Origin: Ruminococcaceae bacterium UBA1227
Lineage (GTDB): Bacteria; Bacillota; Clostridia; Oscillospirales; Acutalibacteraceae
Direction: 5' to 3'
DNA: 64,000 bases
Assembly: GCA_002309175.1 (NCBI GenBank)
Contig: DBWX01000011.1
Coordinates: 24,860-88,859, forward strand
Shown here piece after piece: positions 29,265 through 38,372 of this stretch. Both the position numbers and the translations under genes were made by a program. The notes under the pieces were generated by a model. That model worked only from the letters and a program-made list of their open reading frames with translations. It searched no databases and had not been told where the DNA came from. Position 1 is the stretch's first letter. Every line of letters begins with the position of its first letter.

Positions 29265-29855
29265 ATGTTTGATCAGACACTCGCTCCCAAAGAGGGCGAA
29301 CTTAAAGCAGTCATAAATACGAATATGGGTACCGTTAAGGTGCGCCTCTTCCCGGAATACGCTCCGAAGGCGGTTGAGAACTTCACCACCCTTGCGAAGA
29401 ACGGCTACTATGACGGCACAATCTTCCACAGGGTCATAAAGGACTTCATGATCCAGGGCGGCGATCCGACGGGCACAGGCCGCGGCGGCGAGTCTATCTG
29501 GGGCGACAAGTTCGAGGACGAGTTCACGAGTGAACTCCACAACTATCGCGGAGCCCTTTCAATGGCCAACGCGGGCCCGTGCACAAACGGATCGCAGTTC
29601 TTTATAGTTCAGCTCTGCGACTGCGACTATTCAATGCTTCAGCAGATGAAGGCTTTGCCGAATGAGTTCCCCGCAGAGTGCGTTGAGAAGTACGAGCAGC
29701 TCGGCGGCACGCCCTGGCTTGACTATCATCACACGGTATTCGGCCATGTCTATGAGGGCATGGATGTCGTAGACGCCATTGCAGGCGTTGAGGTCGGTTT
29801 TGCCGACAAGCCGAAGAATGACGTAAAAATACTTTCCATCGATATCGAGGAGTAA
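29265..29855 (+). CDS. Cyclophilin-type peptidyl-prolyl isomerase
   Basis: The 196-aa cytoplasmic cyclophilin accelerates cis-trans isomerisation at proline. It shows MGTVKVRLFPEYAPKAVENF, the catalytic region YYDGTIFHRVIKDFMIQGGDPTGTGRGGESIWG, GALSMANAGPCTNGSQFFI and HTVFGHVYEGMDVVDAI. The active-site Arg (FHRV) and Phe-Gln (MIQGGD) are kept. An insert of about 25 residues (CDYSMLQQMKALPNEFPAECVEKYEQLGG, shown in part) before HTVFG makes it slightly longer than most. It lies four bases upstream of ispF. Confidence 0.93.
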   Translation: MFDQTLAPKEGELKAVINTNMGTVKVRLFPEYAPKAVENFTTLAKNGYYDGTIFHRVIKDFMIQGGDPTGTGRGGESIWGDKFEDEFTSELHNYRGALSMANAGPCTNGSQFFIVQLCDCDYSMLQQMKALPNEFPAECVEKYEQLGGTPWLDYHHTVFGHVYEGMDVVDAIAGVEVGFADKPKNDVKILSIDIEE

Positions 29856-29858
29856 ATA

Positions 29859-30347
29859 ATGAGAATCGGACACGGTTATGATGTACACAGGCTGGTCGAG
29901 GACAGACCCCTGATTATAGGCGGTGTGAGTATTCCCTTTGAGAAGGGTCTGCTCGGGCACTCCGATGCGGATGTCCTGCTGCACGCCGTGGCGGACGCTT
30001 TGCTCGGCGCCGCCGCACTCGGTGACATCGGGAAACTGTTTCCCGACACCGACGAGCGCTTTTCCGGCGCCGACAGCAGAGTCCTGTTGAGGGAGGTTGT
30101 CGCCCGCGTCAACGAGGCCGGCTTTGCCGTTTCGAACATTGACGCGACGGTACTGGCCCAGGCGCCGAAACTTCGGGGCTTTATTGATCAGATGAGGGAA
30201 AACATAGCAGGCGACTGCGGCCTGTCCCCTGACGCGGTGAGCGTCAAGGCGACAACCGAGGAGGGACTCGGTTTCACCGGAGAGGGCCTCGGAATTGCGG
30301 CACATGCCGTATGTCTGCTGGAAGAGAGGAGGAAGGACAATGAGTAA
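29859..30347 (+). CDS. ispF: 2-C-methyl-D-erythritol 2,4-cyclodiphosphate synthase
   Basis: IspF makes the cyclic diphosphate in the non-mevalonate isoprenoid route. The 162-aa length is normal. The metal ligands D8 and H10 (GYDVHRL) and H42 ([20 protein letters not shown]) are present, with [10 protein letters not shown] and the C-terminal [22 protein letters not shown]. No ispD is adjacent. Its end overlaps cdaA by eight bases. Confidence 0.97.
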   Translation: MRIGHGYDVHRLVEDRPLIIGGVSIPFEKGLLGHSDADVLLHAVADALLGAAALGDIGKLFPDTDERFSGADSRVLLREVVARVNEAGFAVSNIDATVLAQAPKLRGFIDQMRENIAGDCGLSPDAVSVKATTEEGLGFTGEGLGIAAHAVCLLEERRKDNE

Positions 30348-31197
30348 TATTTCAGCTCTGTTCGAGAAAATCGTAAGTATTATCTCGACTTATTCCTGGC
30401 TGTCTGACACGCTTGACATCTTACTCATCACATTGCTCTTCTACTCAATCTTCAAGATGATAAGTGACTCGCGTGCACTGACATTCGCGAAGGGTATCTT
30501 CGTGTTTGTCGTTCTTTACGGCATTGTCACATTGCTCAACATGCAGGCATCCTCATACCTGTTTAAGACCGTATTTGACAATATCCTTCTGATACTCGTC
30601 GTCATCTTTGCCCCTGAGATAAGAAAGCTTCTCGAAAACATGGGCAAGACGACGAAGGCTATCTCTTCACTGAAGGGTATTATCAGCAAGACAACATATA
30701 ACCAGAAGGCTACGGAGTATAACGAGCGTGTAGACAAGGCCGTAAACGAGATATTCCGCGCGGTTTCTGATATGAGTGACAAGCGCATAGGCGCGCTCAT
30801 GGTATTTGAGAAGGACACTCCTCTGGGTGAGATTGCCGACAGGGGTACAAAACTTGACGCGGAAATCACATCTGAGATGATAGGCAATATCTTCTATCCG
30901 AAGGCTCCTCTCCATGACGGAGCTGCCATTATCAGGGACTGCAAGCTCTATGCTGCGGGATGTATCCTTCCGCTTACTTCAAGGCCGATATCATCTGACC
31001 TCGGCACACGCCACAGGGCCGCTGTCGGTATGTCAGAGCAGAGCGATGCATTGGTCCTTGTAATCTCAGAGGAGACCGGTGCAATCTCCATTGCACGTAA
31101 CGGTCATCTTACGCGAAACATCACCGACGGTGAGGCGCGTGAGAAACTCCTTGAGTTTCTGAAGATTCCGGTGGGAGGTGACAAGCGTGGCAAATGA
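30340..31197 (+). CDS. cdaA: Diadenylate cyclase CdaA
   Basis: CdaA joins two ATP into c-di-AMP, which controls potassium and osmolyte transport and wall homeostasis. The 285-aa protein has three N-terminal membrane helices (within residues 20-95), a short coiled coil, and the DAC domain with the catalytic DGA (193-195, in PLHDGAAII) and RHR (224-226, in GTRHRAA). The ATG at 30340 follows GGAGGAAGG; an ATG at 30295 in the same frame lies within ispF and has no ribosome site. It overlaps cdaR. Confidence 0.97.
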   Translation: MSNISALFEKIVSIISTYSWLSDTLDILLITLLFYSIFKMISDSRALTFAKGIFVFVVLYGIVTLLNMQASSYLFKTVFDNILLILVVIFAPEIRKLLENMGKTTKAISSLKGIISKTTYNQKATEYNERVDKAVNEIFRAVSDMSDKRIGALMVFEKDTPLGEIADRGTKLDAEITSEMIGNIFYPKAPLHDGAAIIRDCKLYAAGCILPLTSRPISSDLGTRHRAAVGMSEQSDALVLVISEETGAISIARNGHLTRNITDGEAREKLLEFLKIPVGGDKRGK

Positions 31198-32197
31198 GAA
31201 GAAGAGCACAAATAAAGGTCTCATCCAGAGACTGCTCGAAAATCCGAAATCCAGGCTTGTAATCTCCTTCATACTGGCCTCAGTCGTATGGATTTCAATC
31301 GCCATCAATCAGGCGCCCGAAGTTGAGCGCGTGGTTGAGAACGTAAAAGTAACAATAGACGACAGCGTACCCTCACAGCTCGGCTATGAGGCCTTCGGTG
31401 TCGATGAACTCTACATCGACATCACCGTAAAGGGCAAGCGCTATCTTGTCGGTGACAATGTACTGTCAGCAAATGACTTCACTGTCACGGCAGTTACATC
31501 GCACGTTGACGCGCCCGGTGTCTACTCGCTCCAGCTTAAAGCCACGGCGAAGAATCCCGACGCATCCTACACCATAGTCTCAAAGTCCATGGACAACGTG
31601 GAAGTTTACTTTGACACACCGAAGACCGCGGAGTTCCTGGTAGAGACAAATGTTGAGTGTCTTGCCGAGAACCTCATCGCTTCCGATGAGTATATTACGG
31701 CGGACCCGATACCTTCAGTTGAGAAGATCTCCGTTTCCGGCCCAGCGACAGAGGTTGAGAAAATTCAGCACATAGTCGCGACCGTTCAGACGAAGGGCAA
31801 CCTCAAGGCCACCGAGACCCTGCCTGCTGTTTTGACAGTTGCGGATGCCTACGGAGCCGAAATCAGATATCTTACTTTAACACCGAGCGCTGATGATATC
31901 ACAATCACCATCCCGGTCTATACTCTCGCCGAACTTCCGGTAACCGTTGATTTTGAGAAGGTACCGGCGAACTACCTGACCAACCCGCCCGAGGTGACAT
32001 ATCTTCCCGAGACTGTACAGGTTGCGGTTGATGCGAAGAAGCTCTCTTCGCTCGATGCGGTCAGCATAGGTACGATTGACTTCTCCAAACTTGAGGAAGG
32101 GGTCAACAGAATCAGCATGGATCTCTCCGGCATGAAGGATGCAATCCCGATTGATCCGGATCAGAAAGTCGAGGTTGTAATCAGACTCGGCGAATAA
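31187..32197 (+). CDS. cdaR: CdaA regulator CdaR, YbbR domains
   Basis: CdaR is the extracytoplasmic membrane-anchored modulator of CdaA. The 336-aa protein has one N-terminal anchor (LVISFILASVVWISIAINQ) and about three YbbR repeats, each with a pattern like VERVVENVKVTID, EKISVSGPATEVEKIQHIVATV or YLPETVQVAVDAKKLSSLDAV. A GTG at 31178 is also in frame, but GGGAGG (31173-31178) is correctly spaced only for the GTG at 31187. In many Bacillota glmM follows; here it does not. Confidence 0.93.
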   Translation: MANEKKSTNKGLIQRLLENPKSRLVISFILASVVWISIAINQAPEVERVVENVKVTIDDSVPSQLGYEAFGVDELYIDITVKGKRYLVGDNVLSANDFTVTAVTSHVDAPGVYSLQLKATAKNPDASYTIVSKSMDNVEVYFDTPKTAEFLVETNVECLAENLIASDEYITADPIPSVEKISVSGPATEVEKIQHIVATVQTKGNLKATETLPAVLTVADAYGAEIRYLTLTPSADDITITIPVYTLAELPVTVDFEKVPANYLTNPPEVTYLPETVQVAVDAKKLSSLDAVSIGTIDFSKLEEGVNRISMDLSGMKDAIPIDPDQKVEVVIRLGE

Positions 32198-32229
32198 TTT
32201 GAAATCACGAAGAAAGGGGGCGGCGCTTT

Positions 32230-33588
32230 ATGAAAAGAAAATACTGGTATGCTATTTATGCCGTTGCGCTGGCGCTGCTTCCGGTTCTTCTGTTCTTTGC
32301 AATACAGCTTGAATCTCCGACGGATCTCCTGGCGCCGCCCGGGCTCACGGGCGACAAGCTCGAGATTCAGCGTGCCTTTGAGGCCTCTGTCCAGGAAAAG
32401 TCCGGCATAATCCTTCAGTACCCGACGGCGGGCGACTACCGCTCCGCCTATGTCCTGAAGGATATCGACGGTGACGGACAGGACGAGGCCATAGTCTTCT
32501 ACACGCTCAAATCAGATGAGTCGACCGTGCGCGTAAATGTGCTTGACCGGGTCGGCGACAAATGGAAGAGTGTCTATGATGAGCCGGGTTACGGCGCCAA
32601 GGTCATCTCAATTGACTTTGACGACCTGAACAAGGACGGCCACATGGAACTTCTGACCTGCTGGAGTATTTTTGAAACAACCACTGCGAAGACTCTCACC
32701 ATTCATTCGGTGACAAAGGACGATGAGGGAGTGCTCGAACTTGATGCTCTCGTAAACCAGTCCTATACCTACAGAGCCATAGCCGATATGGATTCGGACG
32801 GCTTCAATGAGGTCCTGGTAACCTGGCTTGACACTACGGACCAGAACCTGCCCAAGTCCTACGCGAGCCTCCTTAAACAGGCTCCGGACGGAACAATCTC
32901 GCAGATAGGACAGAACGTGTCGCTTGACGCCTCTGTCTCTGCCTACCACTCACTTAAACTCGAAACTACCGCGGACGGAAAGTCAATCGCTTTCCTGGAC
33001 GCTTATAAGGGCGACGACGCCATGATTACCGAGGTAATCTGGTGGGATGACACGGAGCGGGCCCTTGTTGCTCCTCTGCTCGATTCCGACACGCTCTCGA
33101 ACAGCCTGACCCTGCGCAGTCCCGCAGTCCCGTCAATGGATATCGATGAGGACGGGGCCATGGAGATACCGATTATCGCAAATGACGGCGGAGCGCAGGT
33201 TGCAAAAGAAGTGGCCATGCCGCTCTTTGCCTGGTCAGTGCCTGCTCCGGACGGTTTAAGCCCCATATCTTACGGATTCGTAAACACTACACTCGGATGT
33301 TACTTTGAGGTCCCTGCGGACTTCAAGGATTATATGCTCGCGTATCGTCTGTCCGACGACTCCTGTACGACGTTCTACAGAAGTGATGACGGAGAGGAGA
33401 GGGCGGAACCGCTCTTTACTTTCCTTGTCAAGAAGAATGCCGACATGAACGAGTCTGACACATATACATTCAAGGTCGTACACGGCGGCATGGCCGTATA
33501 TGGTACTTTGACGAGCGTAGGAGAGGCCATGGGCTTCACCAATGAACTCATAGAAAACAGTTTCACTTTTTTTGACACTTTGACATAG
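32230..33588 (+). CDS. Membrane-anchored FG-GAP/VCBS-like protein
   Basis: The 452-aa protein starts with a signal-anchor (WYAIYAVALALLPVLLFFAI) not followed by a lipobox. The outer part has several calcium-loop-like repeats: KDIDGDGQDEAIVFYT, DDLNKDGHMELLTCW, ADMDSDGFNEVLVTW and MDIDEDGAMEIPII, about 60 residues apart. This is the pattern of FG-GAP/VCBS beta-propeller blades. The last 110 residues are unrecognised. It is 13 bases upstream of the response-regulator gene and follows cdaR by 32 bases, so it may be a sensor or accessory protein of the two-component system, but that is only inferred from position. Confidence 0.72.
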   Translation: MKRKYWYAIYAVALALLPVLLFFAIQLESPTDLLAPPGLTGDKLEIQRAFEASVQEKSGIILQYPTAGDYRSAYVLKDIDGDGQDEAIVFYTLKSDESTVRVNVLDRVGDKWKSVYDEPGYGAKVISIDFDDLNKDGHMELLTCWSIFETTTAKTLTIHSVTKDDEGVLELDALVNQSYTYRAIADMDSDGFNEVLVTWLDTTDQNLPKSYASLLKQAPDGTISQIGQNVSLDASVSAYHSLKLETTADGKSIAFLDAYKGDDAMITEVIWWDDTERALVAPLLDSDTLSNSLTLRSPAVPSMDIDEDGAMEIPIIANDGGAQVAKEVAMPLFAWSVPAPDGLSPISYGFVNTTLGCYFEVPADFKDYMLAYRLSDDSCTTFYRSDDGEERAEPLFTFLVKKNADMNESDTYTFKVVHGGMAVYGTLTSVGEAMGFTNELIENSFTFFDTLT

Positions 33589-33601
33589 AGAGGTAATTTG
33601 T

Positions 33602-34300
33602 ATGAAGAGAATTCTTGTTGCTGAAGATGAAGCCGCTATCCGCGAGTTTATTGTCATAAACTTAAAGCGCAGCGGCTATACGGTCACGGAGGCCGAGAAC
33701 GGCCGCGAGGCCATAGAGGCGTACGAGGCCGCCAAGGGTGACTTTGATGTCGCTCTCCTCGACATAATGATGCCGGAGATGGACGGTATAGAGGTGTGCA
33801 AACGCCTCCGCGAGAAGTCATCAAGTCTCGGCATCATCATGCTGACTGCAAAGACCGAGGAGATGGACAAAGTCACCGGTCTTCTTGTCGGCGCCGACGA
33901 CTACGTCACAAAGCCGTTTTCACCGGCCGAGCTCATGGCCCGCGTGGATTCGGTTCACCGCCGCGTGGTTATGAACGCGGGCGGTTCAAATGCCGCGCCG
34001 TCCGTCATTGAGCTCGGCGAGTTCGTGCTCGATATCCGCGCACGAACCCTGACCAAAAACGGTGAACTTGTCGACCTGACCCAGGTTGAGTTCCAGATTA
34101 TGGAATATTTCTTCAAGAACCCCTCGGCCGCACTTTCGCGTACCGACATCCTCAAGGAGGTCTGGGGCGCCTCATACTACGGCGAGGAGAAGATAGTCGA
34201 CGTCAACATAAGACGTCTGCGTATAAAGATAGAGGATACTCCTTCGAATCCGAGACACCTGACAACGGTCTGGGGACTCGGATACAAGTGGGTTGTATAA
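33602..34300 (+). CDS. Response regulator, OmpR/PhoB family
   Basis: The 232-aa protein has a receiver domain (acidic pocket EDE at residues 8-10, phosphorylated Asp54 in ALLDIMMPEMDG, conserved Thr/Lys in LTAK and KPFSPAEL) and a C-terminal winged helix (LTQVEFQIMEYFFKNPSAALSR, ending HLTTVWGLGYKWVV). It pairs with the kinase 38 bases downstream. Target genes cannot be deduced. Confidence 0.95.
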   Translation: MKRILVAEDEAAIREFIVINLKRSGYTVTEAENGREAIEAYEAAKGDFDVALLDIMMPEMDGIEVCKRLREKSSSLGIIMLTAKTEEMDKVTGLLVGADDYVTKPFSPAELMARVDSVHRRVVMNAGGSNAAPSVIELGEFVLDIRARTLTKNGELVDLTQVEFQIMEYFFKNPSAALSRTDILKEVWGASYYGEEKIVDVNIRRLRIKIEDTPSNPRHLTTVWGLGYKWVV

Positions 34301-34338
34301 ATTTCACTCATTAAATCTCTTTGAAAGGAGGGACACGA

Positions 34339-35871
34339 TTGGCAGCTTTGGAAGAAGAGAAAAAAGAACAGAAAAAAGCGGAAAAGCGACCTCTTTCCGG
34401 TATTGCCAGACGTTGGGTGCTCAACACCTTTCTCATCGTCTGGATTATCCTTCTGATATTTGCCGTTGTGTTCCTTATTATCATTCAGCGGTTTTATATG
34501 TCGACCGTGACGAACAAGCTCTCTTCGCAGTATTCGAACTCGGTCGCAAATTACTTCTCTCAATACATAGGCGGCACCTCGGACAGGTTTGAGACAGGTG
34601 CCCGCGAATACGTTCAGAACTTCCAGCAGAAAGATGTCATGGAAGTCTGGGTTATCGACAACACGGGCCGTGTTGTCGTATCTTCATCCGGGTTCAGTAT
34701 TGAACCCCAGACAATTCCGGACTATGAGGCGGCGCTGAAAAGCGAGTCCCGTACGGCAACCTACAAGGGTGCGAGCAGTTCGGGCGAGTCCATAGCGGCT
34801 CAGACCTTCCTGCTGCCGACTTCAAACGGCGAGGAGACGGGCGCGGTGCGCTACATCATCTCCCTTACCGACCTTGAAAACCAGCAGGGAAAACTTTTCA
34901 TAATCATATTTTTCGTATTTCTGATACTCGTTCTCATAATCATCATTTCGGGTATTCTGTTCATCGACTCGATAATCAGTCCCGTAAATGAGATAAACAA
35001 GATAGCGACACGCGTCGCCGAGGGTGACCTCACTGCCCGCGCACCGCCGCAGAAATATGAGGACGAAATCTCCGAACTTGCAAACAACATAAACTACATG
35101 GTAGATGAGATAAGTTCCACCGACAAAATGAAGAATGACTTCATTTCCACCGTGTCACACGAGATGAAGACCCCGCTTACGGCCATAAAGGGCTGGGGCG
35201 AGACTCTGCTCGATGTAGGGGACACCGATCCCGAACTCACGAAGCGCGGAATAGAAGTTATCATAAACGAGTCGGGTCGTCTGACAAACGTCGTAAATGA
35301 CCTGCTCGACCTCTCACGCATCGTAAACGGCCGTCTGACGCTCAGAACGGACCGTATAGACGCTTTGGCCGAACTTGACGAGACAATCTTCGTCTTCAAG
35401 GAAAGGTCGATGCGCGAGGGCATAGAGCTCATTTACAACGCCCCGCACAACCCGACGCCCATGGTCGGCGATGCCGACCGCTTAAAGCAGGTATTCGTAA
35501 ATATTCTGGACAACGCCTTCAAGTACAACGAGCAGGGCGGCAAGGTCTTCGTCTCGGCTGAGATTATACCGGGCGAAGAAGGCGCAGCTACGCTGAAAGT
35601 TACGGTTGAAGACACCGGCTGCGGCATTTCGGAGGAGGATCTTCCGAAGGTCAAGCAGAAGTTCTACAAGTCCAATATCTCAGTTAAGGGCAGCGGCATA
35701 GGCCTCGCCGTCTGCGATGAGATAGTTACAATGCACAACGGTACGCTCGATATCGCTTCAGTACTCGGCGAGGGCACTACCGTGACCGTGACGTTGCCTA
35801 TCGAATATGTCGAGGTGGCGGATAAGATACCTGCGGCAAATGAAACAGAAGAGGAGCAGTCAGATGCCTGA
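34339..35871 (+). CDS. Sensor histidine kinase, PhoR/ResE-like
   Basis: The 510-aa kinase has a cytoplasmic lead, a first membrane helix (LIVWIILLIFAVVFLIIIQ), an outer sensor region of about 140 residues, a second helix (LFIIIFFVFLILVLIIIISG), HAMP (SPVNEINKIATRVAEGDLTAR), the phospho-His box FISTVSHEMKTPLTAIKGW, and an ATPase domain with NILDNAFKYN, EDTGCGI and KGSGIGLAVC. The outer domain is unlike PAS or CACHE motifs I can name. The TTG at 34339 is chosen, seven bases from AAGGAGGG; a TTG at 34321 lies before that site. It overlaps the next gene by eight bases. Confidence 0.93.
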   Translation: MAALEEEKKEQKKAEKRPLSGIARRWVLNTFLIVWIILLIFAVVFLIIIQRFYMSTVTNKLSSQYSNSVANYFSQYIGGTSDRFETGAREYVQNFQQKDVMEVWVIDNTGRVVVSSSGFSIEPQTIPDYEAALKSESRTATYKGASSSGESIAAQTFLLPTSNGEETGAVRYIISLTDLENQQGKLFIIIFFVFLILVLIIIISGILFIDSIISPVNEINKIATRVAEGDLTARAPPQKYEDEISELANNINYMVDEISSTDKMKNDFISTVSHEMKTPLTAIKGWGETLLDVGDTDPELTKRGIEVIINESGRLTNVVNDLLDLSRIVNGRLTLRTDRIDALAELDETIFVFKERSMREGIELIYNAPHNPTPMVGDADRLKQVFVNILDNAFKYNEQGGKVFVSAEIIPGEEGAATLKVTVEDTGCGISEEDLPKVKQKFYKSNISVKGSGIGLAVCDEIVTMHNGTLDIASVLGEGTTVTVTLPIEYVEVADKIPAANETEEEQSDA

Positions 35872-36829
35872 TTCCAGGAAAACTTTAATAGGCGGACAGG
35901 CCCTCATTGAGGGCATCGTAATGCGCGGAAAGCACGTAGCTGCGATGGGTATCCGTCTTCCAAACGGAGAGATAGAGATAACCGAGAAGGAACTCCATCC
36001 TCTCAGTGATAAATATAAAATAGCGGGTGTCCCGGTAATCCGCGGCGTAGTGAATTTCGTCGAGTCCATAACCTTCGGTTACAAGTGTCTCATGGAATCC
36101 GCCGAGAAGTCCGGCCTTGAGGATACCGAGTCCGAGTCGAAGGTCGACAAGTGGCTGAATGAGCATTTCAGCGACAAGGTAATGCCCGTAATCGGCGTCA
36201 TTTCGGCCGTTTTGGGCGTGGCGCTCGCTCTCGGTCTCTTTATGTACCTGCCCGCTCTCATAAATGACCTTCTCGACAAATATGTCTTCTCGGGCGGCAT
36301 AGCGAAGCACAATCTCCAGCCCCTGGTTGAAGGTATCATCAAGATAATCATCTTCGTCTTCTATATGTGGGCAGTCTCGCAGATGAAGGACATAAAGCGC
36401 GTGTTCATGTACCATGGTGCGGAGCACAAGACCATCTTCTGCTACGAGAACAATGAGGAGCTCACCGTGGAGAACGTCAGGAAGCAGATCCGCTTCCATC
36501 CGCGCTGCGGAACGAGCTTTATGTTCGTGCTCATGATTTTGAGTATTTTCATAGCGACAATCCTCGTCCTGATCTTCCCCTGGCTTCGCGCGAGCAGAAT
36601 AGTCTGGGTGCTTGCAAAACTCCTCGTTTTGCCTGTAGTTATGGGAATCGGCTATGAGTATATAAAGTACGCGGGACGTCACGATAACGTCTGTACGAAG
36701 GTAGGTTCGGCCCCCGGTCTGTGGATGCAGCGCATCTCCACCGTGGAGCCTGATGACAGTATGATAGAGGTCGGAATTGCGGCCTTCAAATACGTGCTTG
36801 AGCACGATGAGGATCTGGATATCAAATGA
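35864..36829 (+). CDS. DUF1385 family membrane protein, YqhQ-like
   Basis: The 321-aa integral membrane protein starts LIGGQALIEGIVMRGKHVAAMGIRL, the DUF1385 signature. It has five or six hydrophobic segments and the motif FMYHGAEHKTIFCYENNEELTVENV, then HPRCGTSFMFVLMILSIF. The two histidines and the cysteine of this region are conserved in the family. Function is not settled. The ATG at 35864 overlaps the end of the kinase gene; an earlier in-frame ATG (35807) lies deep in it. Placement before prmC is common in Clostridia. Confidence 0.88.
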   Translation: MPDSRKTLIGGQALIEGIVMRGKHVAAMGIRLPNGEIEITEKELHPLSDKYKIAGVPVIRGVVNFVESITFGYKCLMESAEKSGLEDTESESKVDKWLNEHFSDKVMPVIGVISAVLGVALALGLFMYLPALINDLLDKYVFSGGIAKHNLQPLVEGIIKIIIFVFYMWAVSQMKDIKRVFMYHGAEHKTIFCYENNEELTVENVRKQIRFHPRCGTSFMFVLMILSIFIATILVLIFPWLRASRIVWVLAKLLVLPVVMGIGYEYIKYAGRHDNVCTKVGSAPGLWMQRISTVEPDDSMIEVGIAAFKYVLEHDEDLDIK

Positions 36830-37620
36830 CGGAAAAACTGCTTGAAAAATCCGTATATGAGAAACTGTGCGGCGTCGTCGATCCCGACGACGCCTCTGTT
36901 GATGCGCGCGAGCTCTGCCGCGCTTTCTCCGGGGACGCCCTTTGGGCGGCCGTCGAAAGGCGCCTCTCGGGCGAGCCGCTTCAGTATATTATCGGTGAGT
37001 GGGACTTCTATAATTGCACATTCCGTGTAGGCGAGGGAGTGCTTATTCCGCGTCCTGAGACGGAACTGCTTGTCGATGAGACATTGGAATTCCTGAAAGG
37101 ACGCAGTGACGGGGCACAGACGGTGCTCGACCTCTGTTCCGGAAGCGGTTGCATAGCAATATCAATCGCGAAAAACTGCCCCGAGGCGAAGGTCCTCGCG
37201 GTCGAAAAAAGTCCCGCTGCGTTTGAGTTTTTAAAGCAGAATATAATCCTGAATCAGGTGAAGGTGAGTGCCTTCAATGATGACATTCTCGAAGGCTGCG
37301 GTCATCTTACAAAAGGCCGCTTTGACGTGATTGTCTCAAACCCTCCGTATGTGCGAAAAAGTGAGATTGAAACCCTGCAGACAGAGGTTCTGCGGGAGCC
37401 CGTCGAGGCACTCGACGGGGGAGAAGACGGCCTCGTCTTCTACCGTGCGATCGCTGATCGCTGGCTCCCGCTTGTCCGGCCCGGAGGCCTTTTGATCGTC
37501 GAATGCGGCGAGGACCAGGCTGAAGATGTAAAGAGCATCTTTTCGGCCGCATCCGACGGGGCGGTGTACACGCTCGACGATTTTGCCGGAATACATCGCG
37601 CAGTGGCAATAAAACCTTGA
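36826..37620 (+). CDS. prmC: Release factor glutamine methyltransferase
   Basis: PrmC methylates the glutamine of the GGQ motif of release factors RF1 and RF2. The 264-aa enzyme has the N-terminal helical domain (EPLQYIIGEWDFYNCTFRVGEGVLIPRPETELLVDE), the SAM-binding VLDLCSGSGCIAISIA and the catalytic NPPYV. The start overlaps the DUF1385 gene by four bases. The expected neighbour prfA is absent; instead, a fresh transcription unit begins after a 74-base gap. Confidence 0.96.
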   Translation: MTEKLLEKSVYEKLCGVVDPDDASVDARELCRAFSGDALWAAVERRLSGEPLQYIIGEWDFYNCTFRVGEGVLIPRPETELLVDETLEFLKGRSDGAQTVLDLCSGSGCIAISIAKNCPEAKVLAVEKSPAAFEFLKQNIILNQVKVSAFNDDILEGCGHLTKGRFDVIVSNPPYVRKSEIETLQTEVLREPVEALDGGEDGLVFYRAIADRWLPLVRPGGLLIVECGEDQAEDVKSIFSAASDGAVYTLDDFAGIHRAVAIKP

Positions 37621-37694
37621 CGGTTTATAAGTTTTTTAGTATTCTATTATATGTATTATTTTGCGTATTAGATATTAAATGAGGAGGATAGCCC

Positions 37695-38363
37695 ATGCTG
37701 CTTCGCGCTCTTACCAGCGGAGATATACTGACAATAGCAGTAACAGTTGTGGCTGCAGTCTTTCTCATTTTCGTTTGTATACCCGTACATGAACTTGCGC
37801 ATGGCTTCGTTGCCTATAAGCGCGGAGACAAGAGCATAAAGGCCTCAGGCCAGCTCTCGCTCGACCCGCTGGCGCATATTGACCCCTTAGGTGCAGTGAT
37901 GATTGCCCTCATCGGCTTCGGCTGGGGCAAACCCTGCAGAGTAAACCCGTACGCCTTCAAGAATCCCAAGAAGGAAATGGCAATAATTGCCGCCTCGGGT
38001 CCTCTCTCAAACCTGCTCCTCGGCCTGGTGCTCATTTTCGTCCGTGTGCTGCTCAATGCCATCGCACCGAATTTCATGGGCATCGTCATGGGTCAGGCGG
38101 TTGACATCTTTCTCCAGGTCACAGCTCAGATTACCATCTGGCTCGGAGTACTGAACCTTCTGCCCATACCCATGTTTGACGGTTTTACCATTGTCCGCGC
38201 GTTTTTAAAACCCCAAACGGAAGAAATGGTATTACAGAATCAGCAGATGATAATGATTATTGTCATCATTCTCTTCTTCACGAGAATCCTGGCCATACCC
38301 GTTGAGTTCCTCTCAAACTACATTATCAAATTGTTCTACTGGCTCTGCACCCTGCCGTTTTAA
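37695..38363 (+). CDS. Site-2 protease family (M50) membrane metalloprotease
   Basis: The 222-aa protein has about five membrane helices with the zinc motif HELAH (H32, E33, H36) in the first part and the third ligand within NLLPIPMFDGFTIVR (the LPIP..DG motif). This is the compact YwhC/rhomboid-independent S2P group of Clostridia. It lies nine bases before scpA, a common pairing with no known mechanism. AGGAGGA precedes the ATG. The 74-base upstream gap is AT-rich and may hold a promoter, but no box is convincing. Confidence 0.9.
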   Translation: MLLRALTSGDILTIAVTVVAAVFLIFVCIPVHELAHGFVAYKRGDKSIKASGQLSLDPLAHIDPLGAVMIALIGFGWGKPCRVNPYAFKNPKKEMAIIAASGPLSNLLLGLVLIFVRVLLNAIAPNFMGIVMGQAVDIFLQVTAQITIWLGVLNLLPIPMFDGFTIVRAFLKPQTEEMVLQNQQMIMIIVIILFFTRILAIPVEFLSNYIIKLFYWLCTLPF

Positions 38364-38372
38364 GGGGGAGCC

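Noticed and set aside
35885..36805. 306-codon open frame on the minus strand of the DUF1385 gene
   Set aside because: A shadow caused by codon bias; the + strand protein has the family motifs and operon spacing.
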